The notes under the pieces: model-generated
Seen by the model: only the letters and a program-made list of their open reading frames with translations
Told to the model about the DNA's origin: nothing
Databases searched by the model: none
Part shown: positions 6,892 through 13,657 of the stretch, piece by piece
How positions within the stretch are numbered: the first letter of the stretch is position 1
Layout of the letters: each line of letters opens with the position of its first letter
Origin: Gp7-AA10 sp035516895
Lineage (GTDB): Bacteria > Acidobacteriota > Thermoanaerobaculia > Gp7-AA8
Length of the DNA stretch: 25,821 bases
Direction: 5' to 3'
Assembly (NCBI GenBank): GCA_035516895.1
Contig: DATIZY010000321.1
Coordinates: 1-25,821 of the forward strand
Translations under genes and position numbers: made by a program

Positions 6892-7404
6892 ATGGCAGAG
6901 ATCAAATTGTTTCAGATTTGCCATGAAGGCGATCTGACCCTTGATCTCGTCCGCGCCATTCGCCGTCTCGGCGCCGAGCCCTGCTTCGATCAGAGCTGGC
7001 ATGTGTGGCTGACCGAGGAGCGGCATGCGGCGCCGCTGGTGCGGTGGATGCGCAAACATGTCGCGCTCGACAGCCGTCTTCTCGTCGCCTGCACGCAATT
7101 CACGAGCGCGCGCGACTTCCTTCTCATTCGCCACAGTCTCACCGCCGGCGCGAATTACAACGAGCTGCATGATGCGATCGCCCGCCTCGGCACCGTGGTC
7201 GATCTGCCGTTCGAGTCCACGTTCGTAGTTCAATCGACCGACCGCACCGACCTCGAGACCCTCGGCCGCGCTCTGGGGGAGCTGTGCCCTGACGATTCGC
7301 TGATGGTTGTCGGAATCAGCCATGACTGGGCGTTCTGCAATGCCGGGGTGAGCAAGATGAACCTGGTCGGCGCCGCAGCCGGCTGTCAGGTCGTCCGATA
7401 CTAG
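6892..7404 (+). CDS. unrecognised protein, apparently two tandem SinR/Cas2-like ferredoxin-fold halves
   Basis: The product has 170 residues. The C-terminal half (NYNELHDAIARLG, then STFVVQSTD, then LGELCPDDSLMVVGIS) matches the pattern I know from SinR-like/Cas2-fold small proteins: strand, helix with A-I-x-x-L-G, strand with S-T-x-x-V, helix, then D-D-x-L-x-V. The N-terminal half repeats the same order: KLFQICHEG, LVRAIRRLG, SWHVWLTEE, then LDSRLLVAC. This reads as an internal duplication, a single-chain version of a fold that is normally a dimer. The Asp after strand 1 that binds metal in Cas2 is absent from both halves, and there are no cas genes nearby, so it is not a Cas2. An ATG three codons upstream is possible but overlaps the -10 box. 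The function is unknown. Confidence 0.62.
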   Translation: MAEIKLFQICHEGDLTLDLVRAIRRLGAEPCFDQSWHVWLTEERHAAPLVRWMRKHVALDSRLLVACTQFTSARDFLLIRHSLTAGANYNELHDAIARLGTVVDLPFESTFVVQSTDRTDLETLGRALGELCPDDSLMVVGISHDWAFCNAGVSKMNLVGAAAGCQVVRY

Positions 7405-7405
7405 G

Positions 7406-7423
7406 AAGGACTCAGGAGTCCTT
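7406..7423. terminator. palindromic hairpin after the SinR/Cas2-like gene
   Basis: AAGGACT (7406-7412), loop CAGG, AGTCCTT (7417-7423), followed by one more T. It starts 2 nt after the stop codon. It can also be read as the two heptamers AGGACTC and AGGAGTC, the same family as the array after glnS. The T run is short, so termination is only likely. Confidence 0.5.
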
Positions 7424-7446
7424 TAACCTCGTGACGCGTTCTCGCG

Positions 7447-7452
7447 TATAAC
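7447..7452 (+). promoter_or_regulatory. -10 box of the SpoIIE phosphatase gene
   Basis: TATAAC lies 11 nt before the ATG at 7464, consistent with a leaderless or very short-leader transcript. No Shine-Dalgarno sequence lies between them. Confidence 0.45.
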
Positions 7453-7463
7453 CTGTAGCGTCG

Positions 7464-9461
7464 ATGCTACCCGTGCGTCCACAGCCCCAGCCCGATTCGT
7501 CCGGTCGCGGCGTTCGCCTGTTCATCATATGGCTGACGGCGCTGCTGCTCATCATCGGCATCGAATGGATCAAGCCGCCGCTGCGGCGGCTGCACGTGCC
7601 GACGGCGATCTTCACGTTCGTCGAATTTCTCTGCTGGCTGCTCTTCATCGCGCTCTGCCTCTACGCGTTTGCGGTGTTCGTGCGCTGGCTCATGCGCGCG
7701 CTGTTCTGGCGCGTGGGACGGCGGCTCTTCCTCAGCTATTTGATGATCGGCCTGCTGCCGTTCTTCCTCTTCGCGATTCTGATGCTGACGATCGGCTACA
7801 TGATCGCCGGCGTGATGAGCCACGCCGCGCTCCGCAACGAGCGTCAGGCCAGCCTCGGGCAAATGGAATCGCAGGCGCTCGAATACGGCCTGACGGGAGC
7901 GAAGCCGGCGGACGCGCTTCCGTCGCTCGAGATCTACGACACGGCGGCGCCGAGCGGCGGGAAGCTGCCCGACTGGCTCAAGGAGAACACGTTCAGCGGC
8001 ATGGTATGGCGGAAGGACGCTCCACTGCTGATCGCCTCGCGCCAGTTCCCGCGCGCGGATGCCGCGCCGCGCACCGTCGTGTTCGTGCAACCCATCGATG
8101 GCCAATGGGCGGGCCAGCTTCAGGATCGGACGGGAATGATCGTGCGCATCGGCCGCGAAACCGGTGAAGTGAAGACGCACGGAATGCGCACGACGGTTCA
8201 GGGAAAGGACATCGATTTCGACGCCGACAACGGCGACGACATGCAGGACCTCATCGTGCACTCGATCGGCCGCAGGATCATCTGGGGCGATCTGACGTCG
8301 CTCAACGAATGGGAGACCGGTTCGAGCGGCGGAAACCGGCCGCTGTTCACGCTGATCATCACGCCGGTCTCGTCGTTGTTTCAGTTCTACTTCGGCCCCG
8401 GCTCCGATCAATACGTACACATTCTCATCAACATCATTGCCGGCATCGCGGTGACGCTGCTCTTCATCTACATGATCGCGGCGCTGTTCGCGTCGGTGCT
8501 GATCTTCTCGATTTCGCGGGCCGTGAACCGGATCGAGAAAGGCACGAAGGCGGTCGAGCGCGGCGACTTTACGTATCGCATCGGCATGAAGCCGCACAAC
8601 CAGCTCGGCGAGATGGCGCAGTCGTTCGACCGCATGACCGAATCGATCGCCACGCTGCTGACGAACGTCGCGGAGAAAGAGCGCCTGCAGAGCGAGATCG
8701 CCATCGCCGCGTCGATCCAGCGGAACCTCCTGCCGAAGGAAGGGCCGCAGTTCGGCGGCGTCTCCTTCGCCGCGCACTTCGAGCCGACGGCGTCGATCGG
8801 CGGCGATTACTACGACGTGTTCAATCTCGACAAATCGCGGCTCGCGGTGGCGATCGGCGACGTCTCGGGCCACGGACTCTCGACGGGGCTGGTGATGGCG
8901 ATGGTCAAGGCGGCGATCACGACGCTCGTCGAAGAAGGGGCGGACGAGGTCGCGCTGTTCGACCGGTTGAACGAGCTCGTGTATCGCTCGACCGAGCGCC
9001 GCGCGTTCATGACGCTCGCCTTCACGATTTTCGATCTCGAGCGCGGCACCATTCGTCACACGAACGCAGGACACCTCTATCCCTACCTGCTGCGCGACGG
9101 GCAGCCGCCGGTCTCGATCGAGCTGCCGTCGCTGCCGTTAGGCGTTCGTGCGGAGATTCACACGCGCACCGCGACGCTCGATCTCGAGGAGGGCGACACG
9201 ATCGTCTACCTCTCCGACGGCATCGTCGAGGCGCAGAGCGAGCAGCAGGACCCGTTCGGATTCGATCAACTCGAGAGCCTGCTCGCGCAGGCGAAGGACC
9301 GATCGCCGAGCGCGCTGCGCGACACGATTCTCGACGCGGTCGCGCGGCACTCCGGCACGCGCCCGGCCGACGATGACCGCACGGTGATGGTGCTGCGCTT
9401 CGATCAGTTCCGCTCTGCGCTCGCCACCACGCCGGCGCTTGCCGAACCCGCCGTCGTGTGA
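7464..9461 (+). CDS. membrane HAMP-SpoIIE (RsbU-type PP2C) serine phosphatase
   Basis: The product has 665 residues. Membrane helices lie at about 16-36, 50-75 and 90-117, then an extracytoplasmic sensor region (about 118-310), a fourth helix (about 318-350), a HAMP linker (about 350-402) and a coiled stretch. The PP2C/SpoIIE domain (about 425-650) carries SIQRNLLP, GGDYYD (447-452), GDVSGHG (D466), NAGH (534-537) and YLSDGIVEA (582-590), plus a closing DDDRT. The metal-binding Asp residues are present, so it should be active. In known systems such enzymes dephosphorylate anti-sigma-factor antagonists; no such partner is in the window. The last 58 nt overlap the convergent lytic transglycosylase gene. 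Confidence 0.93.
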   Translation: MLPVRPQPQPDSSGRGVRLFIIWLTALLLIIGIEWIKPPLRRLHVPTAIFTFVEFLCWLLFIALCLYAFAVFVRWLMRALFWRVGRRLFLSYLMIGLLPFFLFAILMLTIGYMIAGVMSHAALRNERQASLGQMESQALEYGLTGAKPADALPSLEIYDTAAPSGGKLPDWLKENTFSGMVWRKDAPLLIASRQFPRADAAPRTVVFVQPIDGQWAGQLQDRTGMIVRIGRETGEVKTHGMRTTVQGKDIDFDADNGDDMQDLIVHSIGRRIIWGDLTSLNEWETGSSGGNRPLFTLIITPVSSLFQFYFGPGSDQYVHILINIIAGIAVTLLFIYMIAALFASVLIFSISRAVNRIEKGTKAVERGDFTYRIGMKPHNQLGEMAQSFDRMTESIATLLTNVAEKERLQSEIAIAASIQRNLLPKEGPQFGGVSFAAHFEPTASIGGDYYDVFNLDKSRLAVAIGDVSGHGLSTGLVMAMVKAAITTLVEEGADEVALFDRLNELVYRSTERRAFMTLAFTIFDLERGTIRHTNAGHLYPYLLRDGQPPVSIELPSLPLGVRAEIHTRTATLDLEEGDTIVYLSDGIVEAQSEQQDPFGFDQLESLLAQAKDRSPSALRDTILDAVARHSGTRPADDDRTVMVLRFDQFRSALATTPALAEPAVV

Positions 9462-10144
9462 ACGACCGCGAGCAGCGCGTGCGCGACACGCTTGAGGTAC
9501 GTGATCGTCTCGCGGAACGGCGGCACGCCGTTGTACTTCCAGACGTTTCCTTCGCCGGCGTTGTACGCGGCGACCGCCTTGTCGGCGTTGCCGTGGAATG
9601 TGTCGAGCAGCCAGCGCAGGTAGCGGACGCCGCCGTCAATGTTCGCTTCGGGATCGAATGAATCGCTGACGCCGAAGCGCTCCGCGGTTGCCGGCATCAG
9701 CTGCATCAGCCCGCGCGCGCCCTTGTTCGAGATCTCACGCGGATTGAAATCGGATTCGGCTTTGATCACCGCCGAGACGAGCGCGGCATCGACGTCGAAC
9801 TTTTTCGCCGCGTCAACGATCATCTGATCGTATTTCGAGCGGATGATCGGGCCGCGCCGCGAGTCGTATCCCCACGGCCGCCTCGGGAACACTCCCTTCT
9901 CGAGCTCCGCCTTCACCTCGGGCGCTTTGTCGGCGGCAACGACCTCGTCATCGACGATGCGATCGACGCGGCTGAGCGGCACGGTCATGGCGCCGCCGTT
10001 CCCGAATGTCAGCTGGATCGAGCTCTCGTCGACGAGTCTGTAGCCGGTCACCTTCATCGAACGGCCGTCGGTGAATAGCGCAATGCTCGCGCTCGCCGGC
10101 AGCGCGGCGAACAGGACGACAGCGGCGAGGAGAATGCGCTTCAT
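9404..10144 (-). CDS. exported lytic transglycosylase (SLT domain)
   Basis: The product has 246 residues from the ATG at 10144. A signal peptide MKRILLAAVVLFAALPASAS is followed by a small beta-rich N-terminal part (about 22-65). The SLT fold (about 100-220) carries the catalytic glutamate E130 in VIKAESDFNP, then GLMQLMPATAERFGV, and AYNAGEGNVWKYNGVPPF with YLKRV. It should cleave the MurNAc-GlcNAc bond of peptidoglycan in the periplasm. The frame runs six codons upstream to a TTG inside a heptamer array; the ATG is preferred because the signal peptide begins there. The 3' end overlaps the SpoIIE gene tail-to-tail by 58 nt. It follows the xerD-like gene on the same strand. Confidence 0.92.
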   Translation of the reverse strand: MKRILLAAVVLFAALPASASIALFTDGRSMKVTGYRLVDESSIQLTFGNGGAMTVPLSRVDRIVDDEVVAADKAPEVKAELEKGVFPRRPWGYDSRRGPIIRSKYDQMIVDAAKKFDVDAALVSAVIKAESDFNPREISNKGARGLMQLMPATAERFGVSDSFDPEANIDGGVRYLRWLLDTFHGNADKAVAAYNAGEGNVWKYNGVPPFRETITYLKRVAHALLAVVHTTAGSASAGVVASAERN

Positions 10145-10177
10145 CGAACCGACAACAGACAACCGACAACAGAGAAC
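10143..10177 (-). repeat. heptamer array upstream of the lytic transglycosylase start
   Basis: Five 7-nt units on the plus strand: ATCGAAC, CGACAAC, AGACAAC, CGACAAC, AGAGAAC (GTTNTCN type on the coding strand). The ATG of the transglycosylase overlaps the last unit and the XerD stop is 4 nt from the other end. No inverted arm was seen here. Confidence 0.65.
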
Positions 10178-10180
10178 GAC

Positions 10181-11056
10181 TTATGCCCGCGGATGGAACT
10201 GGTCATAGAGCTTCTGCAGCCGCGCGCGCGAGACGTGCGTGTAGATCTGCGTCGTCGAGATGTCGGAGTGGCCGAGCATCATCTGCACCGACCGCAGATC
10301 GGCGCCGTTCTCGAGCAGGTGCGTGGCGAACGAATGCCGCAGCACATGCGGCGAGATGTGCGCTTTGATGCCCGCCTGCCGCGCGTAGCGAACGATCTTC
10401 ATCCAGAACGTTTGACGCGACATCGGCCGGCTTCGGTTCGTGAGAAACAGATGCGGATCGTTGCGCTTGTTGAAGTGCGGGCGCGCGCGCTCCAGGTACG
10501 CCGTGATCGCGTCGCGGGCGCTGTCGCCAAAAGGCACGATGCGCTCCTTCGATCCTTTTCCGAAGGTTCTCAGGAAGCCGGCGTCGAGAACGAGGTCCTC
10601 CACCTTCACGCGGATCAGCTCCGAAACGCGCAGACCCGTCGCGTAGAGCAGCTCGAGCATCGCGGCGTCGCGCAGTCCATCGGGCGTCGATCGGTCGGGT
10701 GCGGCCAGCAGCGCTTCGACCTCCGATGCCTGAAGCGAATGCGGCAGCGTCGTCCACAGCTTCGGATTCTCGACGTTCTCCGTCGGATCGTGCTGCAGAT
10801 GGCGCTCGCGAACGAGGAAGCGGAAGAAGCCGCGAATCGCGGCGAGCGCGCGCGCAACCGAGCGCGCGGAAATGCCGGCCGAGCGCAGCGATTGAAAGTA
10901 GCGAACGATGTCCTGCCGCCGGACGCGCTCGAGCGGCCGCTCGTCCAGCCACGCCGCGAATTTGCGGAGATCGGTCGTGTACGAACTCAGCGAGTTCTTC
11001 GCGAGACCCTTCTCGACCGCGAGGTAGTCGAGGTACAGCAGCAGGAAATCGTTCAT
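10181..11056 (-). CDS. xerD: XerD-type tyrosine recombinase
   Basis: The product has 291 residues, close to XerC/XerD length. The N-terminal SAM-like DNA-binding domain (about 1-90) opens with FLLLYLDYLAVEKGLAKNSL. The catalytic domain holds R143 (ATGLRVSEL), K170 (GKGSKERIVPFG), H237 and R240 (HVLRHSFATHLL), H263 (LGHSDISTTQ) and the nucleophile Y272 (IYTHVS). All six residues are present. Xer enzymes resolve chromosome dimers at dif near the division septum. XerD rather than XerC is a guess from overall similarity, and no partner or dif site was found here. The start overlaps the end of lipA by 4 nt (ATGA), so the two are translationally coupled. Confidence 0.9.
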   Translation of the reverse strand: MNDFLLLYLDYLAVEKGLAKNSLSSYTTDLRKFAAWLDERPLERVRRQDIVRYFQSLRSAGISARSVARALAAIRGFFRFLVRERHLQHDPTENVENPKLWTTLPHSLQASEVEALLAAPDRSTPDGLRDAAMLELLYATGLRVSELIRVKVEDLVLDAGFLRTFGKGSKERIVPFGDSARDAITAYLERARPHFNKRNDPHLFLTNRSRPMSRQTFWMKIVRYARQAGIKAHISPHVLRHSFATHLLENGADLRSVQMMLGHSDISTTQIYTHVSRARLQKLYDQFHPRA

Positions 11057-11952
11057 GAAGTGTGCGCGCCGGCTTCTTCAGCCGGCCGGCCAAAGCCGGC
11101 CCTCACACCGACGATGTCCGCCATGTACGAGCTGCGGACGAACGGTCCGGAAAAGACTGCGCGGAAGCCGAGCTCCTCGCCGATGATGCGGTACTCGTCG
11201 AACACGGACGGCTGCACGTACTCGATGACATCGAGCTTCTCGCGCTTCGGCTGCAGGTACTGTCCGATCGTCAGAATCTCGCATCCGTTTTCGAGGAGCC
11301 GCCGCATCACGTCGATGACTTCGTCCCTGCGCTCGCCAAGTCCCAGCATGAATCCTGATTTTGTGACGATTCGCGGATCGATCCGTTTCACTTCGCGGAG
11401 CACCGCGAGCGAACGCTCGAAGCGCGAGCCGGGGCGCACGAAATCGTAGAGACGCGGCACCGTCTCCACGTTGTGGTTGTAGTAGTCGGGTTTCGCTTCG
11501 GCGACGGTGCGGATCGCCTCGACGTTGCCTCGGAAATCCGGCGTGAGGACTTCGATCGCCGCGTCAGGCAGCTCCGCGCGGAGCGCGCGGATCGTGGCCG
11601 CGAATTGCGGCGCGCCGCCGTCCGGCAGATCGTCGCGCGTCACCGACGTGACCACAATGTGGCGCAGACGCATTCGCTTCGCCGCTTCGGCGACGCCGCT
11701 CGGCTCGTCGATCGACGGTGGCGCGTACGGCCGGCCCGTCGTCACATTGCAGAACCCGCACGACCGCGTGCAGATGTCGCCGAGGATCATGAAGGTCGCG
11801 GTGCCGCGGGAGAAACACTCGGAGCGGTTCGGGCACGCGAGCGATTCGCAGACCGAGTGCAGCGATTTGTCGCGCAGCAGTGCCTTGATGTCGTGCAGCT
11901 CCGCGAGGTTGAGACGCTTTTCGCGGATCCATTCGGGCAGGCGGGCGCTCAC
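11053..11952 (-). CDS. lipA: lipoyl synthase
   Basis: The product has 299 residues. It is a radical-SAM enzyme that inserts two sulfurs into octanoyl groups on lipoyl domains. The auxiliary cluster cysteines are C35, C40 and C46 (CESLACPNRSEC), and the SAM cluster cysteines are C61, C65 and C68 (CTRSCGFC). The conserved serine ligand lies in VRSSYMAD near the end, and VVTSVTRDDLPDGGA is typical. The start is a GTG with TACCAT 6 nt upstream. The last 17 or so residues (VRAGFGRPAEEAGAHTS) are encoded by a palindromic REP-like element, so the C-terminal tail looks acquired. The stop overlaps the xerD start by 4 nt. LipB is not in the window. Confidence 0.96.
   Translation of the reverse strand: MSARLPEWIREKRLNLAELHDIKALLRDKSLHSVCESLACPNRSECFSRGTATFMILGDICTRSCGFCNVTTGRPYAPPSIDEPSGVAEAAKRMRLRHIVVTSVTRDDLPDGGAPQFAATIRALRAELPDAAIEVLTPDFRGNVEAIRTVAEAKPDYYNHNVETVPRLYDFVRPGSRFERSLAVLREVKRIDPRIVTKSGFMLGLGERRDEVIDVMRRLLENGCEILTIGQYLQPKREKLDVIEYVQPSVFDEYRIIGEELGFRAVFSGPFVRSSYMADIVGVRAGFGRPAEEAGAHTS
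11060..11108. repeat. REP-like palindrome inside the lipA 3' end
   Basis: GCCGGC (11068-11073) and GCCGGC (11081-11086) flank TTCTTCA. GGCCGGC (11084-11090) and GCCGGCC (11095-11101) flank CAAA. An outer GTGTG (11060-11064) faces CACAC (11104-11108). The element forms nested GC-rich hairpins and is read through as the last codons of lipA. Confidence 0.6.
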
Positions 11953-11958
11953 GAAGGA

Positions 11959-11964
11959 ATGGTA
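11959..11964 (-). promoter_or_regulatory. possible -10 box of lipA
   Basis: TACCAT on the minus strand lies 6 nt before the GTG start of lipA, at the edge of the heptamer array. It would give a leaderless transcript starting at or very near the GTG. Confidence 0.3.
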
Positions 11965-11965
11965 T

Positions 11966-12072
11966 CAGGCGTCAGGCGTCGGGCCTCAGGCGTCGGGCCT
12001 CAGGCCTCAGGCGTCGGGCCTCAGGCGTCAGGCGTCGGGCCTCAGGAGCTCACGCCTGACGCCCGACGCCTG
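11966..12072. repeat. 12-unit heptamer array plus 3-unit inverted arm between carD and lipA
   Basis: Twelve consecutive units with no slippage run 11966-12049: CAGGCGT, CGGGCCT or CAGGCCT in mixed order, then CAGGAGC. After 2 nt, three inverted units follow: ACGCCTG, ACGCCCG, ACGCCTG (12052-12072). The inverted arm can pair with several registers of the direct array. The array fills nearly all the space between carD and lipA. Confidence 0.85.
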
Positions 12073-12080
12073 GGAACTTG

Positions 12081-12599
12081 TCAGTGGCCTGCGGCGACGA
12101 GGGACTTCTCGAGCGACTTGGCGATCAGCTTCTCCGCTTCAGCTTCCGGAATGCCTTTGACGATGGCCACTTCGGAAACGAGCAGGTACTTCGCCCGGTC
12201 GTACATCTTTTTTTCGCGGAAGGAGAGGCTCTTCTTCTTCGAGACCTCGTTGAGATTCTTCAGCACCTCGGCGACATCTTCGAGGCGCCCCGTTTTCATT
12301 TTCTCCAGGTTCTCGCGATAGCGGCCCTTCCAGTCGGTGTGCGCTTTCGGCACGCGCTGTTCGAGCAAGCTGAAAAGGCTCTTGATTTCCTTCTGCTGAT
12401 ACAAACGTCTCAATCCCACGCGATCAGTGTTTTGTGTCGGGACCATTAGCCGTGAGTTGTTGCCCAGGAGCCGCAGGTGGTAGTACGTATCGTCCGCACC
12501 GATGATGGCAGACGCGCCGATTTGCTCGACGACGGTGACGCCATGATTGGGATAAACGAGCTTTTCCCCGACTTTGAAACCTAATTTCGTAGTTGGCAA
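12081..12599 (-). CDS. carD: CarD/CdnL-family RNA polymerase-binding regulator
   Basis: The product has 172 residues from a TTG start at 12599. The N-terminal RNA-polymerase-interaction domain opens with FKVGEKLVYPNHGVTVVEQI. The helical C-terminal domain contains the DNA-wedging tryptophan region as HTDWKGRYREN (W90) and the family-like REKKMYDRAKYLLVSEVA. CarD binds the polymerase beta subunit and stabilises open complexes, especially at rRNA promoters. The TTG was chosen because a perfect AAAGGAG lies 6 nt upstream; the frame is open ten codons further. It has its own sigma-70-type promoter. Unlike many neighbours it has a leader of about 40 nt with a Shine-Dalgarno site. Confidence 0.93.
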   Translation of the reverse strand: MPTTKLGFKVGEKLVYPNHGVTVVEQIGASAIIGADDTYYHLRLLGNNSRLMVPTQNTDRVGLRRLYQQKEIKSLFSLLEQRVPKAHTDWKGRYRENLEKMKTGRLEDVAEVLKNLNEVSKKKSLSFREKKMYDRAKYLLVSEVAIVKGIPEAEAEKLIAKSLEKSLVAAGH

Positions 12600-12605
12600 A
12601 GAGAG

Positions 12606-12612
12606 CTCCTTT
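12606..12612 (-). promoter_or_regulatory. ribosome binding site deciding the carD TTG start
   Basis: AAAGGAG on the minus strand, 6 nt before the TTG at 12599. It is one of the few clear Shine-Dalgarno sites in the window. Confidence 0.7.
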
Positions 12613-12644
12613 CGGAATTTGCGGTGCAACCAGAAGGGAGAGGG

Positions 12645-12674
12645 ATTCTACGTCAGAGGTTCCGGAAGCGTCAA
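12645..12674 (-). promoter_or_regulatory. carD promoter
   Basis: On the minus strand TTGACG (12674-12669), an 18-nt spacer and TAGAAT (12650-12645) form a good sigma-70-like promoter. The expected start near 12638 leaves a leader of about 40 nt to the TTG codon. Confidence 0.65.
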
Positions 12675-12733
12675 ACCCATCCTTGCGTGTGCTGCGCTCA
12701 GAAATCCTGAGTCGGAGTGACGCAAATCACGCG

Positions 12734-13657
12734 TTAATGCGGCTGGTTCCGCAGTTTACGAATGAGCTGATGCAGGCGATCCATGCCGTCCCGCCGCTCG
12801 GCTTCGGTACCGGTGAGGAGGTCCTCGATCGCCTGGAGTTCCGGGAGAATATCGGGCGTCGCCGCCAGCCCCTGGGCGGGCGCTGTTCCGGCCTGGACGC
12901 CGGCAGGCGCCCCAGGCTGAACGGCGGCGGGTACGGTGGGTTGAACGGCGCAAGGTGTGTTTGGCTGCAGGTCCGCCGCCATCCGTTGCGACATCGCGCG
13001 AATCGATGAGATGTCATCGTGGTCGAGTCCGCGGAGGACTGCCTTCGCGCTCGCGACGGCATCGGCGTACGGACTGTCGGCATTGTCGATTACGCGCGCT
13101 TCGACGAGAGAGAGGTCGACATTTCCGTAGCCGGTCTTCTTGTCCGAATGCGCGAACAGGCGGACCGTCGCTTCCCGCGCGATCTCCTGAAAATCGACGC
13201 TGCGCGTCTGGCCCGCATCGATCCAGTCCTCGATCTTCACCGACTGCGTTTTCAGGGTCGCGCCGGACTGCAGCGGGACGTAGTCGATCTCGACGTGATC
13301 GAGATAGACCTTCCTGTTTCGCGTCACGAGCAACCGCCGCGACGGCGAAACGATCTCCAGCTTGTAGACGAATGAGCCGTGGACCTCGAGCGTTTCGTCG
13401 TGCGTCGGGACGGAGAACGATCTCGACGCGCGTCCTTTTTCGAAGCGCTCGAAGCCGGCGAACTCGTACGTCCCGTCCGCACGCCGGCCGCGAAGGAGCT
13501 CGATATCGTCGTTGACGATGCGCTTCAGCAAATCGCGCGGCAGATCGCGCTTGCTCGCCTCGGCAACGCGATCGATGGCCCGCGCGTCTTCGGCGACGCG
13601 CGCGACCGGAATGTCGGCGGCGGCAAGCAGGAACGCGAAAGCAGCTATCGTAATCAT
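12734..13657 (-). CDS. exported hypothetical protein with Val-Gln-Pro repeat linker
   Basis: The product has 307 residues and belongs to no family I recognise. A signal peptide (MITIAAFAFLLAAADIPVA) is followed by a mixed alpha/beta domain (about 25-210) with strands such as FVYKLEIVSP, RKVYLDHVEIDYVP and TVRLFAHSD. A Pro/Ala/Gln linker (about 231-262) then carries the recurring motif V-Q-P/A. The end is a helical tail (LPELQAIEDLL and DRLHQLIRKL). The ATG shares its A with the TGA stop of deoB (TGATG), so it is translationally coupled as the last gene of the deo run. The longer open frame through deoB is a shadow. It probably acts outside the cytoplasm. Confidence 0.7.
   Translation of the reverse strand: MITIAAFAFLLAAADIPVARVAEDARAIDRVAEASKRDLPRDLLKRIVNDDIELLRGRRADGTYEFAGFERFEKGRASRSFSVPTHDETLEVHGSFVYKLEIVSPSRRLLVTRNRKVYLDHVEIDYVPLQSGATLKTQSVKIEDWIDAGQTRSVDFQEIAREATVRLFAHSDKKTGYGNVDLSLVEARVIDNADSPYADAVASAKAVLRGLDHDDISSIRAMSQRMAADLQPNTPCAVQPTVPAAVQPGAPAGVQAGTAPAQGLAATPDILPELQAIEDLLTGTEAERRDGMDRLHQLIRKLRNQPH

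Noticed and set aside
6892..7404. A genuine Cas2
   Set aside because: Length is doubled, the metal-binding Asp is absent in both halves and there are no neighbouring cas genes or repeats with spacers.
10181..11056. Phage or integron integrase
   Set aside because: Length and sequence match XerC/XerD, with no attachment site, phage gene or gene cassette nearby.
11966..12072. CRISPR array
   Set aside because: Units are 7 nt with no spacers, and no cas genes are present.
12691..12715. Hairpin CTCAG-AAATC-CTGAG after the exported hypothetical gene as a terminator
   Set aside because: Only a 5-bp stem with no T tract, and it lies in the carD upstream region; too weak to call.
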